Source: Arthrobacter sp. DWC3
Lineage (GTDB): Bacteria; Actinomycetota; Actinomycetes; Actinomycetales; Micrococcaceae
Direction of reading: 5' to 3'
NCBI RefSeq assembly: GCF_002929375.1
Contig: NZ_PJIP01000007.1
Location: 62,001 to 126,000 of the forward strand
Length of the DNA: 64,000 nt
The notes under the pieces are model-generated. The model made no database searches. It had not been told where the DNA came from and saw only the letters and a list, made by a program, of their open reading frames with translations. The position numbers and the translations under genes were made by a program. How positions within the stretch are numbered: position 1 is the first letter of the stretch; the number at the start of each line of letters is the position of its first letter. Of this stretch, positions 1 to 7,871 are shown piece by piece.

Positions 1-340
1 GCCACCGCTCCTTGAGGTCGTCGGACGCGTGCGCGAGCAGGTGCGGGAGGACGAGGTCGTCGTGGAGGTGGAAGGCGAGCCCGACGGCGAGGTGGTTGCT
101 GCGGGCGAACTCCTCGTCCAGCACCGCGCGGAACCGGTAGTCGGGCATGCCCGCCCCGCCGAACTCCTCGGGGACCGCGAGCCCGAGCAGGCCCTGCTCG
201 CCCGCGGCGGTCCAGACGGACCGGTCCATCATGTGCTGCTGATCCCACCCCGCGTAGTGGGGAGCGACGGCCCGTTCGTTGAACTCGCGGGCGACGTCGC
301 GGAAGAGCTCGTGATCCTCGTCGAACACTGTGCGTTCCAT
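1..340 (-). CDS. acyl-CoA dehydrogenase, N-terminal part (runs off window)
   Basis: Only the first 113 codons are inside the window; the rest lies beyond position 1. The protein begins MERTVFDEDHELFRDVAREF and continues through an EQGLLGLAVPEEFGG segment near residues 48-62. That is the usual alpha-helical N-terminal domain of FAD-dependent acyl-CoA dehydrogenases, which introduce the alpha,beta double bond in fatty-acyl-CoA or branched-chain acyl-CoA. The ATG at 338-340 has an AGGA-like site just upstream on the minus strand. The catalytic glutamate and most FAD-binding residues are not visible, so chain-length class cannot be assigned. A fadA-fadB pair sits 40 kb away in the same window, but no local operon partner is visible. 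Confidence 0.85.
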   Translation of the reverse strand, partial: MERTVFDEDHELFRDVAREFNERAVAPHYAGWDQQHMMDRSVWTAAGEQGLLGLAVPEEFGGAGMPDYRFRAVLDEEFARSNHLAVGLAFHLHDDLVLPHLLAHASDDLKERW

Positions 341-425
341 GGTTCCTGGTCCTTCGGTGCTGGCAGCCGCGGGCACGGCCCGAGGGCCGGCGTTCCGGGG
401 CTGGGCTGGGTGGGCCGCAAATGCA

Positions 426-458
426 TATGCCGCCCCGGATCATCTCCGGGACGGCATA
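426..458 (-). terminator. hairpin downstream of tRNA-His
   Basis: A two-part inverted repeat (TATGCCG at 426-432 with CGGCATA at 452-458; CCCGGA at 434-439 with TCCGGG at 445-450) lies about 30 bases past the tRNA-His 3' end. It has no strong U-tract, as is common in actinobacteria. Confidence 0.45.
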
Positions 459-487
459 CGTGGCCAGGACTTTCCCTGGCAACTGAG

Positions 488-561
488 GGTGAGTAACGGG
501 GGTTGAACCCGCGACCTCCTGGACCACAACCAGGCGCTCTGCCAACTGAGCTATACCCACC
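488..561 (-). tRNA. tRNA-His (GTG anticodon)
   Basis: Read on the minus strand, the cloverleaf has a CTGGTT-GTG-GTCCAG anticodon arm and a CGGGTTCAACCCCCG T-arm. The acceptor stem has eight base pairs, GGTGGGTA against TACTCACC. The extra 5' G paired with C73 is the hallmark of tRNA-His. CCA is not encoded. Confidence 0.95.
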
Positions 562-682
562 ATGTGTCGTCACCGGCCAACCCGCAGGAACTCCGTCCGG
601 GCTGTCAGCGACAGGCAGCGGATCCAAGTTTACACACATTTCCGGATGCTCCCGACACCCGGACCGGGTCCGCAGGCATGCC

Positions 683-1285
683 TCAGGGCGCGACGGTACC
701 GGCGATCGCCTTGCTCGTTGCGGAGTCCGGGCCGGGCGAGGGCACGAAGACCGCGGCGCGGTAGTAGCGCAGCTCCCTGATCGAGTCCTCGATGTCGCCG
801 AGGGCCCGGTGCCCGCCGGTCTTCGGCGGGGCCTGGAAGTAGGCGCGGGTGTACCAGCGGCGTGCCAGCTCCTTGATGGTGGACACGTCGATGATGCGGT
901 AGTGCAGGTAGTCGACGACGAGCGGCATGTCGCGGGCGAGGAAGTTCCGGTCGGTGCCGACCGAGTTGCCGGCCAACTGCGCCTTGCGCGGCTCGGGCAC
1001 CCACGTCCGGATGTAGTCGAGCACCAGCTGCTCGGCCTCGCCCATGGTGATGCCGCTGTCGAGCTCCTCGAGCAGGCCCGACGTCGTGTGCATCTCCCGG
1101 ACGAAGTCCCCCATGTGCGCGAGGGCCTCGGCGGTGGGCTTGATCACCACGTCCACTCCCTCGCCCAGGATGTTGAGTTCCGAGTCGGTGACGAGGACGG
1201 CCACCTCGATCAGCCCGTCATGGGTCAGGTCCAGCCCCGTCATCTCGCAGTCGATCCAGACGATGTGTTCACTCGATATCGGCAT
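683..1285 (-). CDS. orn: oligoribonuclease
   Basis: Encodes 200 residues starting MPISSEHIVWIDCEMTGLDL. Orn is a DEDDh 3'-5' exonuclease that degrades di- to pentanucleotides (including pGpG) in the final step of RNA turnover. The first motif is D12-x-E14. Further acidic residues follow in SVGTDRNFLARDMP and in the closing HRALGDIEDSIREL motif, which carries the catalytic histidine and last aspartate. The ATG at 1283-1285 is chosen over an upstream in-frame start because the IVWIDCEMTGLD region should sit within about ten residues of the N-terminus in this family. It faces tRNA-His downstream and mptB upstream (divergent). Confidence 0.95.
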   Translation of the reverse strand: MPISSEHIVWIDCEMTGLDLTHDGLIEVAVLVTDSELNILGEGVDVVIKPTAEALAHMGDFVREMHTTSGLLEELDSGITMGEAEQLVLDYIRTWVPEPRKAQLAGNSVGTDRNFLARDMPLVVDYLHYRIIDVSTIKELARRWYTRAYFQAPPKTGGHRALGDIEDSIRELRYYRAAVFVPSPGPDSATSKAIAGTVAP

Positions 1286-1490
1286 TCGACCAATGTACCG
1301 CCCGGGACCGACGGCCCCGCCCGCCGGTCCCGGGCACGTGTCCACCCACCGCGGAGGCCTTGCCCGACGGGTCCGTGCAGGGCCCCGGTGCTAATATTCG
1401 AACAGTCCGCTCGGGGCTGCGGGGAGACCTGGGCGCCCCCGCCGCGGGGCACCGCCGACCTCCTGCCTGCCGACGATTGGAATCCCCCAG

Positions 1491-3011
1491 ATGCCCGCCC
1501 AGGTCCCCCTCACGAAGGTCGAGACGCAGCCGGGCCCCAACCGCCCCGACGTCGCCGTCGTGCAGGGCTTCGTCGGCTCGCTGCTGATGTGGATGGGATC
1601 GCTCGGCGTCGGCTGGCTGTCGCTCGCCTCCGCGGAGCTGCGGCGGAACCCGGTCATCATCTGGCTCCGTTTCGAACCCGCCGGTGCGGTCCTGTCCGTG
1701 CTGCTGCTCGCCCTCGGCGGCATGCTCCTGATCCGGGCCTGGCTCCGCCTGGGCCAGCGGCTGAACGGGTGGTCGGACGGGAGCCGCCCCTACGTGCTGA
1801 AGGCCATCATCGCGTGGACCATCCCGCTGGCCGCCGCACTGCCGCTGTTCAGCCGTGACGTGTTCGCCTACATCGCGCAGGGCCAGGTCATGGTGGCCAA
1901 GCTCAACCCGTACGTGGACGGCTACTCGCAGATCTCCAACTACCTGCAGATCGGCGCCGACGACCTCTGGGCCCAGAGCCCCACCCCGTACGGGCCGGTG
2001 TTCCTCTGGATCGAGGAGGGCATCGTCCGCGTCACCGGCGGCCACCCCGACACCTCGATCATCCTGTTCAGGGTCGTCGCGCTCGTCGGTGTGGCGCTGT
2101 GCGTCTACTTCGTCCCGAAGCTGGCGGAACTGCACTCCATCAATGCGAACCGTGCCCTGTGGCTGACCGTGGCCAACCCGCTGTTCCTCATCAACTTCGT
2201 GGCCGCCATCCACAACGACTCCCTGATGATCGGCCTCGCGCTCGCCGGCCTCTACTTCGCGGCGACCCGGCGGCCCCTCCTCGGCATCCTGCTCATCACC
2301 CTCTCCGTCGGGATCAAACCGATCACCCTGATCTTCCTGCCGTTCGTCGGGCTGATGTGGGCGGGCAGGGGAGCCTCCTGGCCGCGACGCTTCCTCTACT
2401 GGTTCCTCACCGCCGGGCTGTCCCTCGGGATCCTGTGGATCATGGGGATGGTGAACACCTTCGGCTTCGGCTGGGTGGGAGCCCTCAGCACGCCGGGCAG
2501 CGTGTGGATCTGGTACGCGCCCATCGGCTTCATGGGCCTCGTCATCGCGACCCTTGGCGACGCCGTGGGGCTCAACGGCTGGGACATCACCAACGCGTTC
2601 AACACCCTCGCGCGCGTGGCCTCGCTGGTCATCATCGCGGTGCAGATCTTCCGCGGGGACCACAGCCGGCTGGTACGCCGGCTCGCGTTCGCCTTCGCCG
2701 CGATCGTGCTGCTCTCGCCCATGATCCAGTCCTGGTACGTGGTATGGCTGATCCCGCTGTTCGCCGTCACCGGCATCCGCGACGACTGGCAGGTCAAGTT
2801 CCTCTACTTCACCGTCGCCTTCTTCATGGTCTACGCCATCACCGACCAGCTGGACATCTTCCCCTACTTCGATTTCAGCCTGATGATGGCGCGGCAGGTG
2901 GCCGCCGTCGTCGCCCTCGGGTTCGCGCTGTACCTCGTGTTCGTGGACCGGAGCACGAAGGTCCTGTTCCGCAAGCGCTACCGTCCGCTGGAACCGGGGC
3001 AACTGCACTGA
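1491..3011 (+). CDS. mptB: polytopic mannosyltransferase, MptB-like (GT-C fold)
   Basis: A 506-residue membrane protein with about a dozen hydrophobic segments. It carries the family's signature loop SRDVFAYIAQGQVM (about residues 121-134), then KLNPYVDGY and SPTPYGPVF. These match the MptB family, polyprenyl-phosphomannose-dependent alpha-1,6-mannosyltransferases. They use a lipid-linked mannose donor on the outer face of the membrane to build lipomannan or lipoglycan cores in actinobacteria. Length fits the family. A TAATAT element at 1392-1397 is a plausible -10, about 90 bases upstream and divergent from orn. Family assignment is firm; the exact glycan made in this organism is inference. 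Confidence 0.85.
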   Translation: MPAQVPLTKVETQPGPNRPDVAVVQGFVGSLLMWMGSLGVGWLSLASAELRRNPVIIWLRFEPAGAVLSVLLLALGGMLLIRAWLRLGQRLNGWSDGSRPYVLKAIIAWTIPLAAALPLFSRDVFAYIAQGQVMVAKLNPYVDGYSQISNYLQIGADDLWAQSPTPYGPVFLWIEEGIVRVTGGHPDTSIILFRVVALVGVALCVYFVPKLAELHSINANRALWLTVANPLFLINFVAAIHNDSLMIGLALAGLYFAATRRPLLGILLITLSVGIKPITLIFLPFVGLMWAGRGASWPRRFLYWFLTAGLSLGILWIMGMVNTFGFGWVGALSTPGSVWIWYAPIGFMGLVIATLGDAVGLNGWDITNAFNTLARVASLVIIAVQIFRGDHSRLVRRLAFAFAAIVLLSPMIQSWYVVWLIPLFAVTGIRDDWQVKFLYFTVAFFMVYAITDQLDIFPYFDFSLMMARQVAAVVALGFALYLVFVDRSTKVLFRKRYRPLEPGQLH

Positions 3012-3114
3012 GCCGCACCGGGCCGCACCGATCCCCGCGATGCGGCGGCACCTCGTCGGGCCGGGAGGCGAGAACGGACATGCGGGACGGGCGCGGAACG
3101 GCAATACTGAGCAG

Positions 3115-3561
3115 ATGATTGAAACAGGAACCACGACGTACACCGGCGAGTTCGAGATCACCGGCTGGGACGCCGAGCCCTACACGGAACCCGGCAGCAC
3201 CGGCGAGCTGTCCAGGGTCCGCGCCGCCAAGGTGTTCGAGGGCGAGATCAGCGGCACGAGCACGGCGGAGCTGCTCATGGCGGGCAACGACGTCGGCGCC
3301 GGGTACGTGGCCTCCGAACAGTTCGTGGGGACGGTCGGCGAGCGCACCGGGGCGATGACGGTGCAGCACTGGGGCGTCGCCGAGGGCGCCGACGCTGCCA
3401 GTTCCGGGCACATCGTGCCCGGCTCCGGCACGGAAGGACTGCGCGGCATCTCCGGCAAGGCGATCTACTCGCAGGACCCGGACGGGCAGCACCGGCTCGA
3501 GCTGAGGGTGAGCTTCCCGGGGACGAGTGAGCCCGGACGGACGGGCGCCGGGCGGCCCTGA
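3115..3561 (+). CDS. DUF3224 family protein
   Basis: Encodes 148 residues starting MIETGTTTYTGEFEITGWD. The pattern of beta-strand-rich repeats, with GTSTAELLM, GYVASEQFVGTV and TEGLRGISGKA, matches the DUF3224 family of small cytosolic beta-barrel-like proteins of unknown function. The ATG at 3115 is preferred because the conserved fold begins there; an upstream in-frame ATG adds only low-complexity residues. It lies about 100 bases after mptB on the same strand and just before tRNA-Arg. No catalytic residues can be named. Confidence 0.75.
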   Translation: MIETGTTTYTGEFEITGWDAEPYTEPGSTGELSRVRAAKVFEGEISGTSTAELLMAGNDVGAGYVASEQFVGTVGERTGAMTVQHWGVAEGADAASSGHIVPGSGTEGLRGISGKAIYSQDPDGQHRLELRVSFPGTSEPGRTGAGRP

Positions 3562-3586
3562 CCGCCCATAGTAAACTGGGGACACT

Positions 3587-3659
3587 GCCTCCGTAGCTCA
3601 GGGGATAGAGCAGGGGCCTTCTAATCCTCTGGTCGCAGGTTCGAATCCTGCCGGGGGCA
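3587..3659 (+). tRNA. tRNA-Arg (TCT anticodon)
   Basis: The acceptor stem GCCTCCG pairs with CGGGGGC. The anticodon loop CTTCTAA reads AGA, and the T-arm is GCAGGTTCGAATCCTGC. The discriminator base is A at 3659 and CCA is not encoded. AGA is a very rare codon at this GC content. Confidence 0.95.
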
Positions 3660-3724
3660 CGTCGGGAGGGCCGGAGGCCACGCGTCCGGCCCTCCGTCGC
3701 GTCCACCCCGTGCCGGCGCCCGGG

Positions 3725-4237
3725 CTACGGGCGGTTGCCGGCGTCGAACCTCTCGTCGTACACCCGGCCCGCCTCCTGCAGCAGGTCGTCGTGCAGCCTC
3801 CCGAGCGGCACCACGTCGGCAAGGAGCGGTTCGCAGTCGGGGCCCCGGCCCACGCACTCGCCCTCCAGCACCCACGCGAAGCGCTCTTCCTCGGCCGCCA
3901 GGTGCCGGTACTGGCAGATCTGGCGGGCGAGCCAGTCCGCGAGCGGACGCGTCCACCACCGCTCCGGCGTCAGCGGATTGACGGACAGGCCCGGCAGGTC
4001 CAGCCCGCTCTCCCCGTCCCTGCTCGTCCCGCCGCGGTCCGTCTCGAAGCCGGAGGAATAGCGGAGGTACACCGCCCCTGCGTCCCGCACCAGGTTGCAG
4101 AGGTCGTCGAGCGTCGTGATGACGCGCTCGCCGGGGTCCGTCCCGGTGTCGGCCTCACTGTCCGTGGTTGTGCATGTCCCCGTGTCTCGGTCGGTGCCGT
4201 GTGCCGTCTCCGCGCGGGAAGGTGCTGCCGTCTCCAT
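3725..4237 (-). CDS. DUF6098-like hypothetical protein
   Basis: Encodes 170 residues. The first 35 are low-complexity and rich in Thr, Asp and Gly. A conserved-looking core follows, with VITTLDDLCNLVRDAGAVYL, a LPGLSVNPLTPERWW stretch, and WLARQICQYRHL leading to a Trp- and Glu-rich tail. This resembles the actinobacterial DUF6098 family, whose function is unknown. There is no signal peptide or membrane segment. It converges on tRNA-Arg and its upstream side faces a region of gene remnants, so it may belong to an accessory patch. The family label is from memory of the core sequence and is moderately secure. Confidence 0.6.
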   Translation of the reverse strand: METAAPSRAETAHGTDRDTGTCTTTDSEADTGTDPGERVITTLDDLCNLVRDAGAVYLRYSSGFETDRGGTSRDGESGLDLPGLSVNPLTPERWWTRPLADWLARQICQYRHLAAEEERFAWVLEGECVGRGPDCEPLLADVVPLGRLHDDLLQEAGRVYDERFDAGNRP

Positions 4238-4345
4238 GCCTCAACGCTAGGAACGGAACACCATGCGCCTCAAGAGTCGATTCGTACCCCATGGGCACTT
4301 CCGCTGATGCGTACTGTGCCGTACGGCGGGTCCGGAATGGGGTCC

Positions 4346-4510
4346 TCACCGGAGGAGGACGGGACTTTCATCAGGGCCGGGAGGCACGTCGCCCGTTCCC
4401 GTCCCCCGGCACCGTCCGCCGACGTGCAGCGCCTCGGCGAGGGTGGCCTGCACGAGGCGGCGGTAGTCCTCCTGCGTCCAGCCCAGGTCCACGAGGGTGT
4501 GGTGCGCCTC
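4346..4510 (-). pseudogene. possible C-terminal coding remnant of unidentified protein
   Basis: The minus strand from about 4510 to a TGA at 4346-4348 reads LVDLGWTQEDYRRLVQATL followed by a low-complexity tail ending SPVLLR. Third codon positions are nearly all G or C in the GWTQEDYRRLV part, as in real genes here, but no start codon or upstream domain exists. It abuts and partly overlaps an oppositely oriented remnant. I do not recognise the parent protein. It could be an artefact of base composition. Confidence 0.3.
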
Positions 4511-4663
4511 GGGGCGGCCGGTGTCCCGGGCCTGTACTTCCTCGGCCTGCCGTTCCAGTACGCGCTCACCTCGGCGCTCATCGGCGGTGCCGGGCGGGAT
4601 GCGGCCTTCGTCGTCGACCGGATCGACCGGGAGGCCGCAGCGCCGCCTCCGCAGCGGACGTAG
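4495..4663 (+). pseudogene. C-terminal remnant of a CzcO-like flavin-dependent oxidoreductase
   Basis: The plus-strand frame ending with TAG at 4661-4663 reads GVPGLYFLGLPFQYALTSAL and then IGGAGRDAAFVVDRI. This is the conserved C-terminal end of putative FAD/NAD(P)-binding monooxygenases of the CzcO/YwqF type: the second dinucleotide-binding region, where VPGLYFLG is diagnostic. The N-terminal 300 or so residues, including the GxGxxG FAD motif, are absent, and upstream sequence in this frame is not protein-like. Third positions are strongly GC, so decay or truncation looks recent. This is a deletion remnant rather than a functional gene. Confidence 0.7.
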
Positions 4664-4778
4664 TCGGCCACCGGACGGTTATGCACATAGGGCCTGTGCC
4701 TTCCTCACCCGCGGAACGCCCGGTCGAGACTGGGCGGAGGCCGGCGGACACTGCCGCCCCCGACGGAAGGACAGACCC

Positions 4779-5369
4779 ATGACCGACAGCATCACCGTGC
4801 GCGGCTACGTCGCCACGGACGTGCGCCTCACCTCCGCGCAGAGCGGACTGGCGATCGCCGGTTTCCGCATGTGCTCGACCGAGCGCCGCTTCGACCGGGA
4901 GACGAACGCGTGGGTGGACGGCCACACCAACTGGTACTCCGTGTCGATGTTCCGGCAGCTCGCCACCCACGCCGGGGCGAGCATCAAGAAGGGCGACCGC
5001 GTGATCGTCACGGGACGGTTGAAGGTGCGGGCGTGGAGCAACGCGGAGGGCAGGACGGGCACGTCGGTGGAGATCGACGCCGACACTGCAGGCCACGACC
5101 TGATGTGGGGCACGGCGAACTTCCGGAGGACGACGACGGACCGCACGGACGGCCCGGCAGCGTCCGGACCGGGGGAGCAGCCGGGCGGCCCCGTGCACGA
5201 CGGTCCGCCGGAGGGCGTCGACGCCTCCACCGGTGAGCTGTACGACACGACCGCAGCCTTCGGGGACGTCGGAGGTGCGGACGAGGAGGCGGGCGTGCCC
5301 GGTGCCGCGGACCACCCGGACGGGTCGCGCGGGGAGGACGCCCTGGACGCGGACAGGGTTCCCTTCTGA
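4779..5369 (+). CDS. ssb: single-stranded DNA-binding protein (SSB paralogue)
   Basis: Encodes 196 residues starting MTDSITVRGYVATDVRL. Residues 1-110 form the OB fold typical of bacterial SSB, including FRMCSTERRFD, NWYSVSMFRQLA and KKGDRVIVTGRL. A Gly/Pro/Asp-rich disordered linker follows, and the protein ends with the acidic tip DADRVPF, the DxxPF tail that docks replication and repair partners. The ATG at 4779 follows GGAAGG at good spacing. It is not next to rpsF or rpsR, so it is probably an accessory SSB paralogue rather than the replicative one. Confidence 0.9.
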   Translation: MTDSITVRGYVATDVRLTSAQSGLAIAGFRMCSTERRFDRETNAWVDGHTNWYSVSMFRQLATHAGASIKKGDRVIVTGRLKVRAWSNAEGRTGTSVEIDADTAGHDLMWGTANFRRTTTDRTDGPAASGPGEQPGGPVHDGPPEGVDASTGELYDTTAAFGDVGGADEEAGVPGAADHPDGSRGEDALDADRVPF

Positions 5370-5530
5370 CGTGGCCGGTGGATGCGGCGATGGCCGCGGA
5401 CGTGGGAACGCTGCCCGCGGATCGCCTGCGGTCATCGGCGGGGTGGGGGAGCATGCTGGGTGGGGGAGCAGGCGGGGACGCCGTGTCGGCACGGCGGAGG
5501 CGGGCCGCGGGTGCATGGCAGGATGAACGG

Positions 5531-6076
5531 GTGATCATCGCCGTCCCCGCCCAGCCCGACCGTCCGACCACCGGGCGTCGGCGCGCCCCGCGCGCAGCCA
5601 CGCTGGCCGCGGTGCTCCTCGCGCTCGGCGCCTGCGCGGCATCGCCCGCGACGGAGGGGACGGACGCGACGGAGGCCCCCGTGGCGCCGGCGGGCGATGC
5701 GGCCGGTCCCGCCACGGTGACCCCACCCGCGGGGGACCCGGCCCCGCAGGCCGACGCCGCGCCGCCGGACGACCTCGCCGGGGTGACCGGCGCCGTCGAT
5801 GCAGCCCTGCGGGCGGTGGCAGGGAACCAGGACCCGGTCACGAGCGACCAGGTCCGCGGCGCGATCGAGCAGGGGTTCACGGCATCGGGCGCCGCGGCGG
5901 AGACGGTCGAGGTGTCGATCGACCGGACCCCCACGGGCCTGGACGTCGATGCGATCCAGGGCGCGGGCCTCCTCGCGGGACGCTGCGTGTTCGGGGAGGT
6001 GCGGGCGGGCGTCGTGTCGGTGGTCGTGCTCCCTGCCCTGGCGTCGGGCCGGTGCTTCGTCGGCGACCAGCGGTGA
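5531..6076 (+). CDS. small lipoprotein, DUF6993-like
   Basis: Encodes 181 residues from a GTG. An Arg-rich n-region (TTGRRRAPRA) leads into a hydrophobic stretch ending in the lipobox LALGAC at about residues 32-37, so it should be lipidated and exported. A Pro/Ala/Thr-rich spacer follows. The C-terminal domain, about residues 80-181, has DLAGVTGAVDAALRAVAG and ends LPALASGRCFVGDQ. This resembles DUF6993, a small secreted domain of Micrococcales with unknown role. An in-frame ATG further upstream would bury the signal peptide, so the GTG at 5531 is preferred. It sits 40 bases before ettA on the same strand. Confidence 0.7.
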   Translation: MIIAVPAQPDRPTTGRRRAPRAATLAAVLLALGACAASPATEGTDATEAPVAPAGDAAGPATVTPPAGDPAPQADAAPPDDLAGVTGAVDAALRAVAGNQDPVTSDQVRGAIEQGFTASGAAAETVEVSIDRTPTGLDVDAIQGAGLLAGRCVFGEVRAGVVSVVVLPALASGRCFVGDQR

Positions 6077-6115
6077 GAGTGTGAGAACACCCTGAGCACC
6101 CACTAGCCTTGATGC

Positions 6116-7798
6116 ATGGCGGAATTTATCTACACAATGACCAAGGCCCGCAAGGCCGTCGGTGACAAAGTCATCCTCAACGATGTCAGCATGTCCTTCT
6201 TCCCGGGAGCGAAGATCGGTGTCGTCGGCCCCAACGGGTCCGGCAAGTCCACCATCCTGAAGATCATGGCCGGGCTGGACACGCCCTCGAACGGTGAGGC
6301 CCGCCTGAGCGCCGGCTACAGCGTCGGCATCCTCCTGCAGGAACCGCCCCTGAACGAGGAGAAGACCGTTCTCGGCAACGTGCAGGAGGGCGTGGGTGAG
6401 ATCTACGGCAAGATCCAGCGCTTCAACGAGATCTCCGAGGAGATGGCCAGCCCCGACGCCGACTTCGACACGCTGCTCGACGAGATGGGCAAGCTGCAGG
6501 AAGCGATCGACGCCGCTGACGCCTGGGACCTCGACTCCCAGCTCGAGCAGGCCATGGATGCACTGCGCTGCCCGCCGCCGGACGCCGACGTCACCGTCCT
6601 CTCGGGCGGCGAGCGACGCCGGGTGGCGCTCTGCAAGCTGCTGCTGCAGAAGCCGGACCTGCTGCTCCTCGACGAGCCCACCAACCACCTGGACGCGGAG
6701 AGCGTGCTCTGGCTCGAGCAGCACCTCTCGTCCTACGCCGGTGCGGTGCTGGCCGTGACCCACGACCGCTACTTCCTCGACCACGTGGCCGAATGGATCG
6801 CCGAGGTGGACCGCGGCAACCTGTACCCCTACGAGGGCAACTACTCGACGTACCTCGAGAAGAAGCGCGCGCGCCTGGAGGTCCAGGGCAAGAAGGACCA
6901 GAAGCTCTCCAAGCGCCTCACCGAGGAACTCGAGTGGGTCCGGTCCAACGCGAAGGGCCGCCAGACGAAGTCCAAGGCGCGCCTGAACCGCTACGAGGAG
7001 ATGGCGGCCGAGGCGGAGCGCACCCGGAAGCTCGACTTCGAGGAGATCCAGATCCCGCCGGGCCCGAGGCTCGGCAGCCAGGTCATCGAGGCCCACGACC
7101 TGCGCAAGGGCTACGACGACCGCATCCTCATCGACGGGCTGTCCTTCTCGCTGCCCCGCAACGGCATCGTCGGCGTCATCGGCCCCAACGGCGTCGGCAA
7201 GACCACGCTCTTCAAGACCATCGTGGGTCTCGAACCCCTCGACGGCGGCGAACTGCGCATCGGCGACTCCGTGAAGATTTCCTACGTCGACCAGTCCCGC
7301 GGCGGCATCGACCCCAACAAGAGCCTCTGGGAGGTCGTGTCCGACGGCCTCGATTTCATCCAGGTGGGCCAGGTCGAGATGCCGTCGCGCGCCTACGTGT
7401 CGGCGTTCGGCTTCAAGGGACCGGACCAGCAGAAGAAGGCCGGGGTGCTCTCCGGTGGCGAGCGCAACCGCCTGAACCTCGCGATGACGCTGAAGCAGGG
7501 TGGCAACCTGCTGCTCCTCGACGAACCGACCAACGACCTCGACGTCGAGACGCTCTCGAGCCTCGAGAACGCGCTGCTGGAGTTCCCCGGCTGCGCCGTC
7601 GTCGTCTCGCACGACCGGTGGTTCCTCGACCGGGTCGCCACGCACATCCTCTCCTACGAGGGCACCGAGGACGATCCGGACAAGTGGTACTGGTTCGAGG
7701 GCAACTTCGACGCCTACGAGCAGAACAAGGTGGAGCGGCTCGGACCTGATGCCGCGAAGCCGCACCGCGTCACGCACCGCCGCCTCACCCGCGACTGA
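6116..7798 (+). CDS. ettA: energy-dependent translational throttle protein EttA
   Basis: Encodes a 560-residue ABC-F ATPase with two nucleotide-binding domains and no membrane segments. Walker A sites are GPNGSGKST (38-46) and GPNGVGKTT (about 356-364). Signature motifs are LSGGERRRVAL (about 162) and LSGGERNRLNLA (about 445), with LLLLDEPTNHLD and LLLLDEPTNDLD as Walker B. The charged linker around KKRARLEVQGKKDQKLSKRL is the arm that inserts near the ribosomal E site. EttA gates entry of 70S complexes into elongation according to the ATP/ADP ratio. Length and linker match the family. A symmetric hairpin follows the stop. Confidence 0.95.
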   Translation: MAEFIYTMTKARKAVGDKVILNDVSMSFFPGAKIGVVGPNGSGKSTILKIMAGLDTPSNGEARLSAGYSVGILLQEPPLNEEKTVLGNVQEGVGEIYGKIQRFNEISEEMASPDADFDTLLDEMGKLQEAIDAADAWDLDSQLEQAMDALRCPPPDADVTVLSGGERRRVALCKLLLQKPDLLLLDEPTNHLDAESVLWLEQHLSSYAGAVLAVTHDRYFLDHVAEWIAEVDRGNLYPYEGNYSTYLEKKRARLEVQGKKDQKLSKRLTEELEWVRSNAKGRQTKSKARLNRYEEMAAEAERTRKLDFEEIQIPPGPRLGSQVIEAHDLRKGYDDRILIDGLSFSLPRNGIVGVIGPNGVGKTTLFKTIVGLEPLDGGELRIGDSVKISYVDQSRGGIDPNKSLWEVVSDGLDFIQVGQVEMPSRAYVSAFGFKGPDQQKKAGVLSGGERNRLNLAMTLKQGGNLLLLDEPTNDLDVETLSSLENALLEFPGCAVVVSHDRWFLDRVATHILSYEGTEDDPDKWYWFEGNFDAYEQNKVERLGPDAAKPHRVTHRRLTRD

Positions 7799-7810
7799 CG
7801 GCGGGCGGTC

Positions 7811-7858
7811 CGATACAACTGAGGGACACGGCGAACGCCGCGTCCCTCAGCTGTATCG
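7811..7858. terminator. bidirectional terminator between ettA and tesB
   Basis: A long inverted repeat pairs CGATACAACTGAGGGAC (7811-7827) with GTCCCTCAGCTGTATCG (7842-7858), with a single mismatch and a 14-base loop. It sits between convergent genes and can serve both strands. Confidence 0.8.
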
Positions 7859-7871
7859 GCCGACTGTCCGG

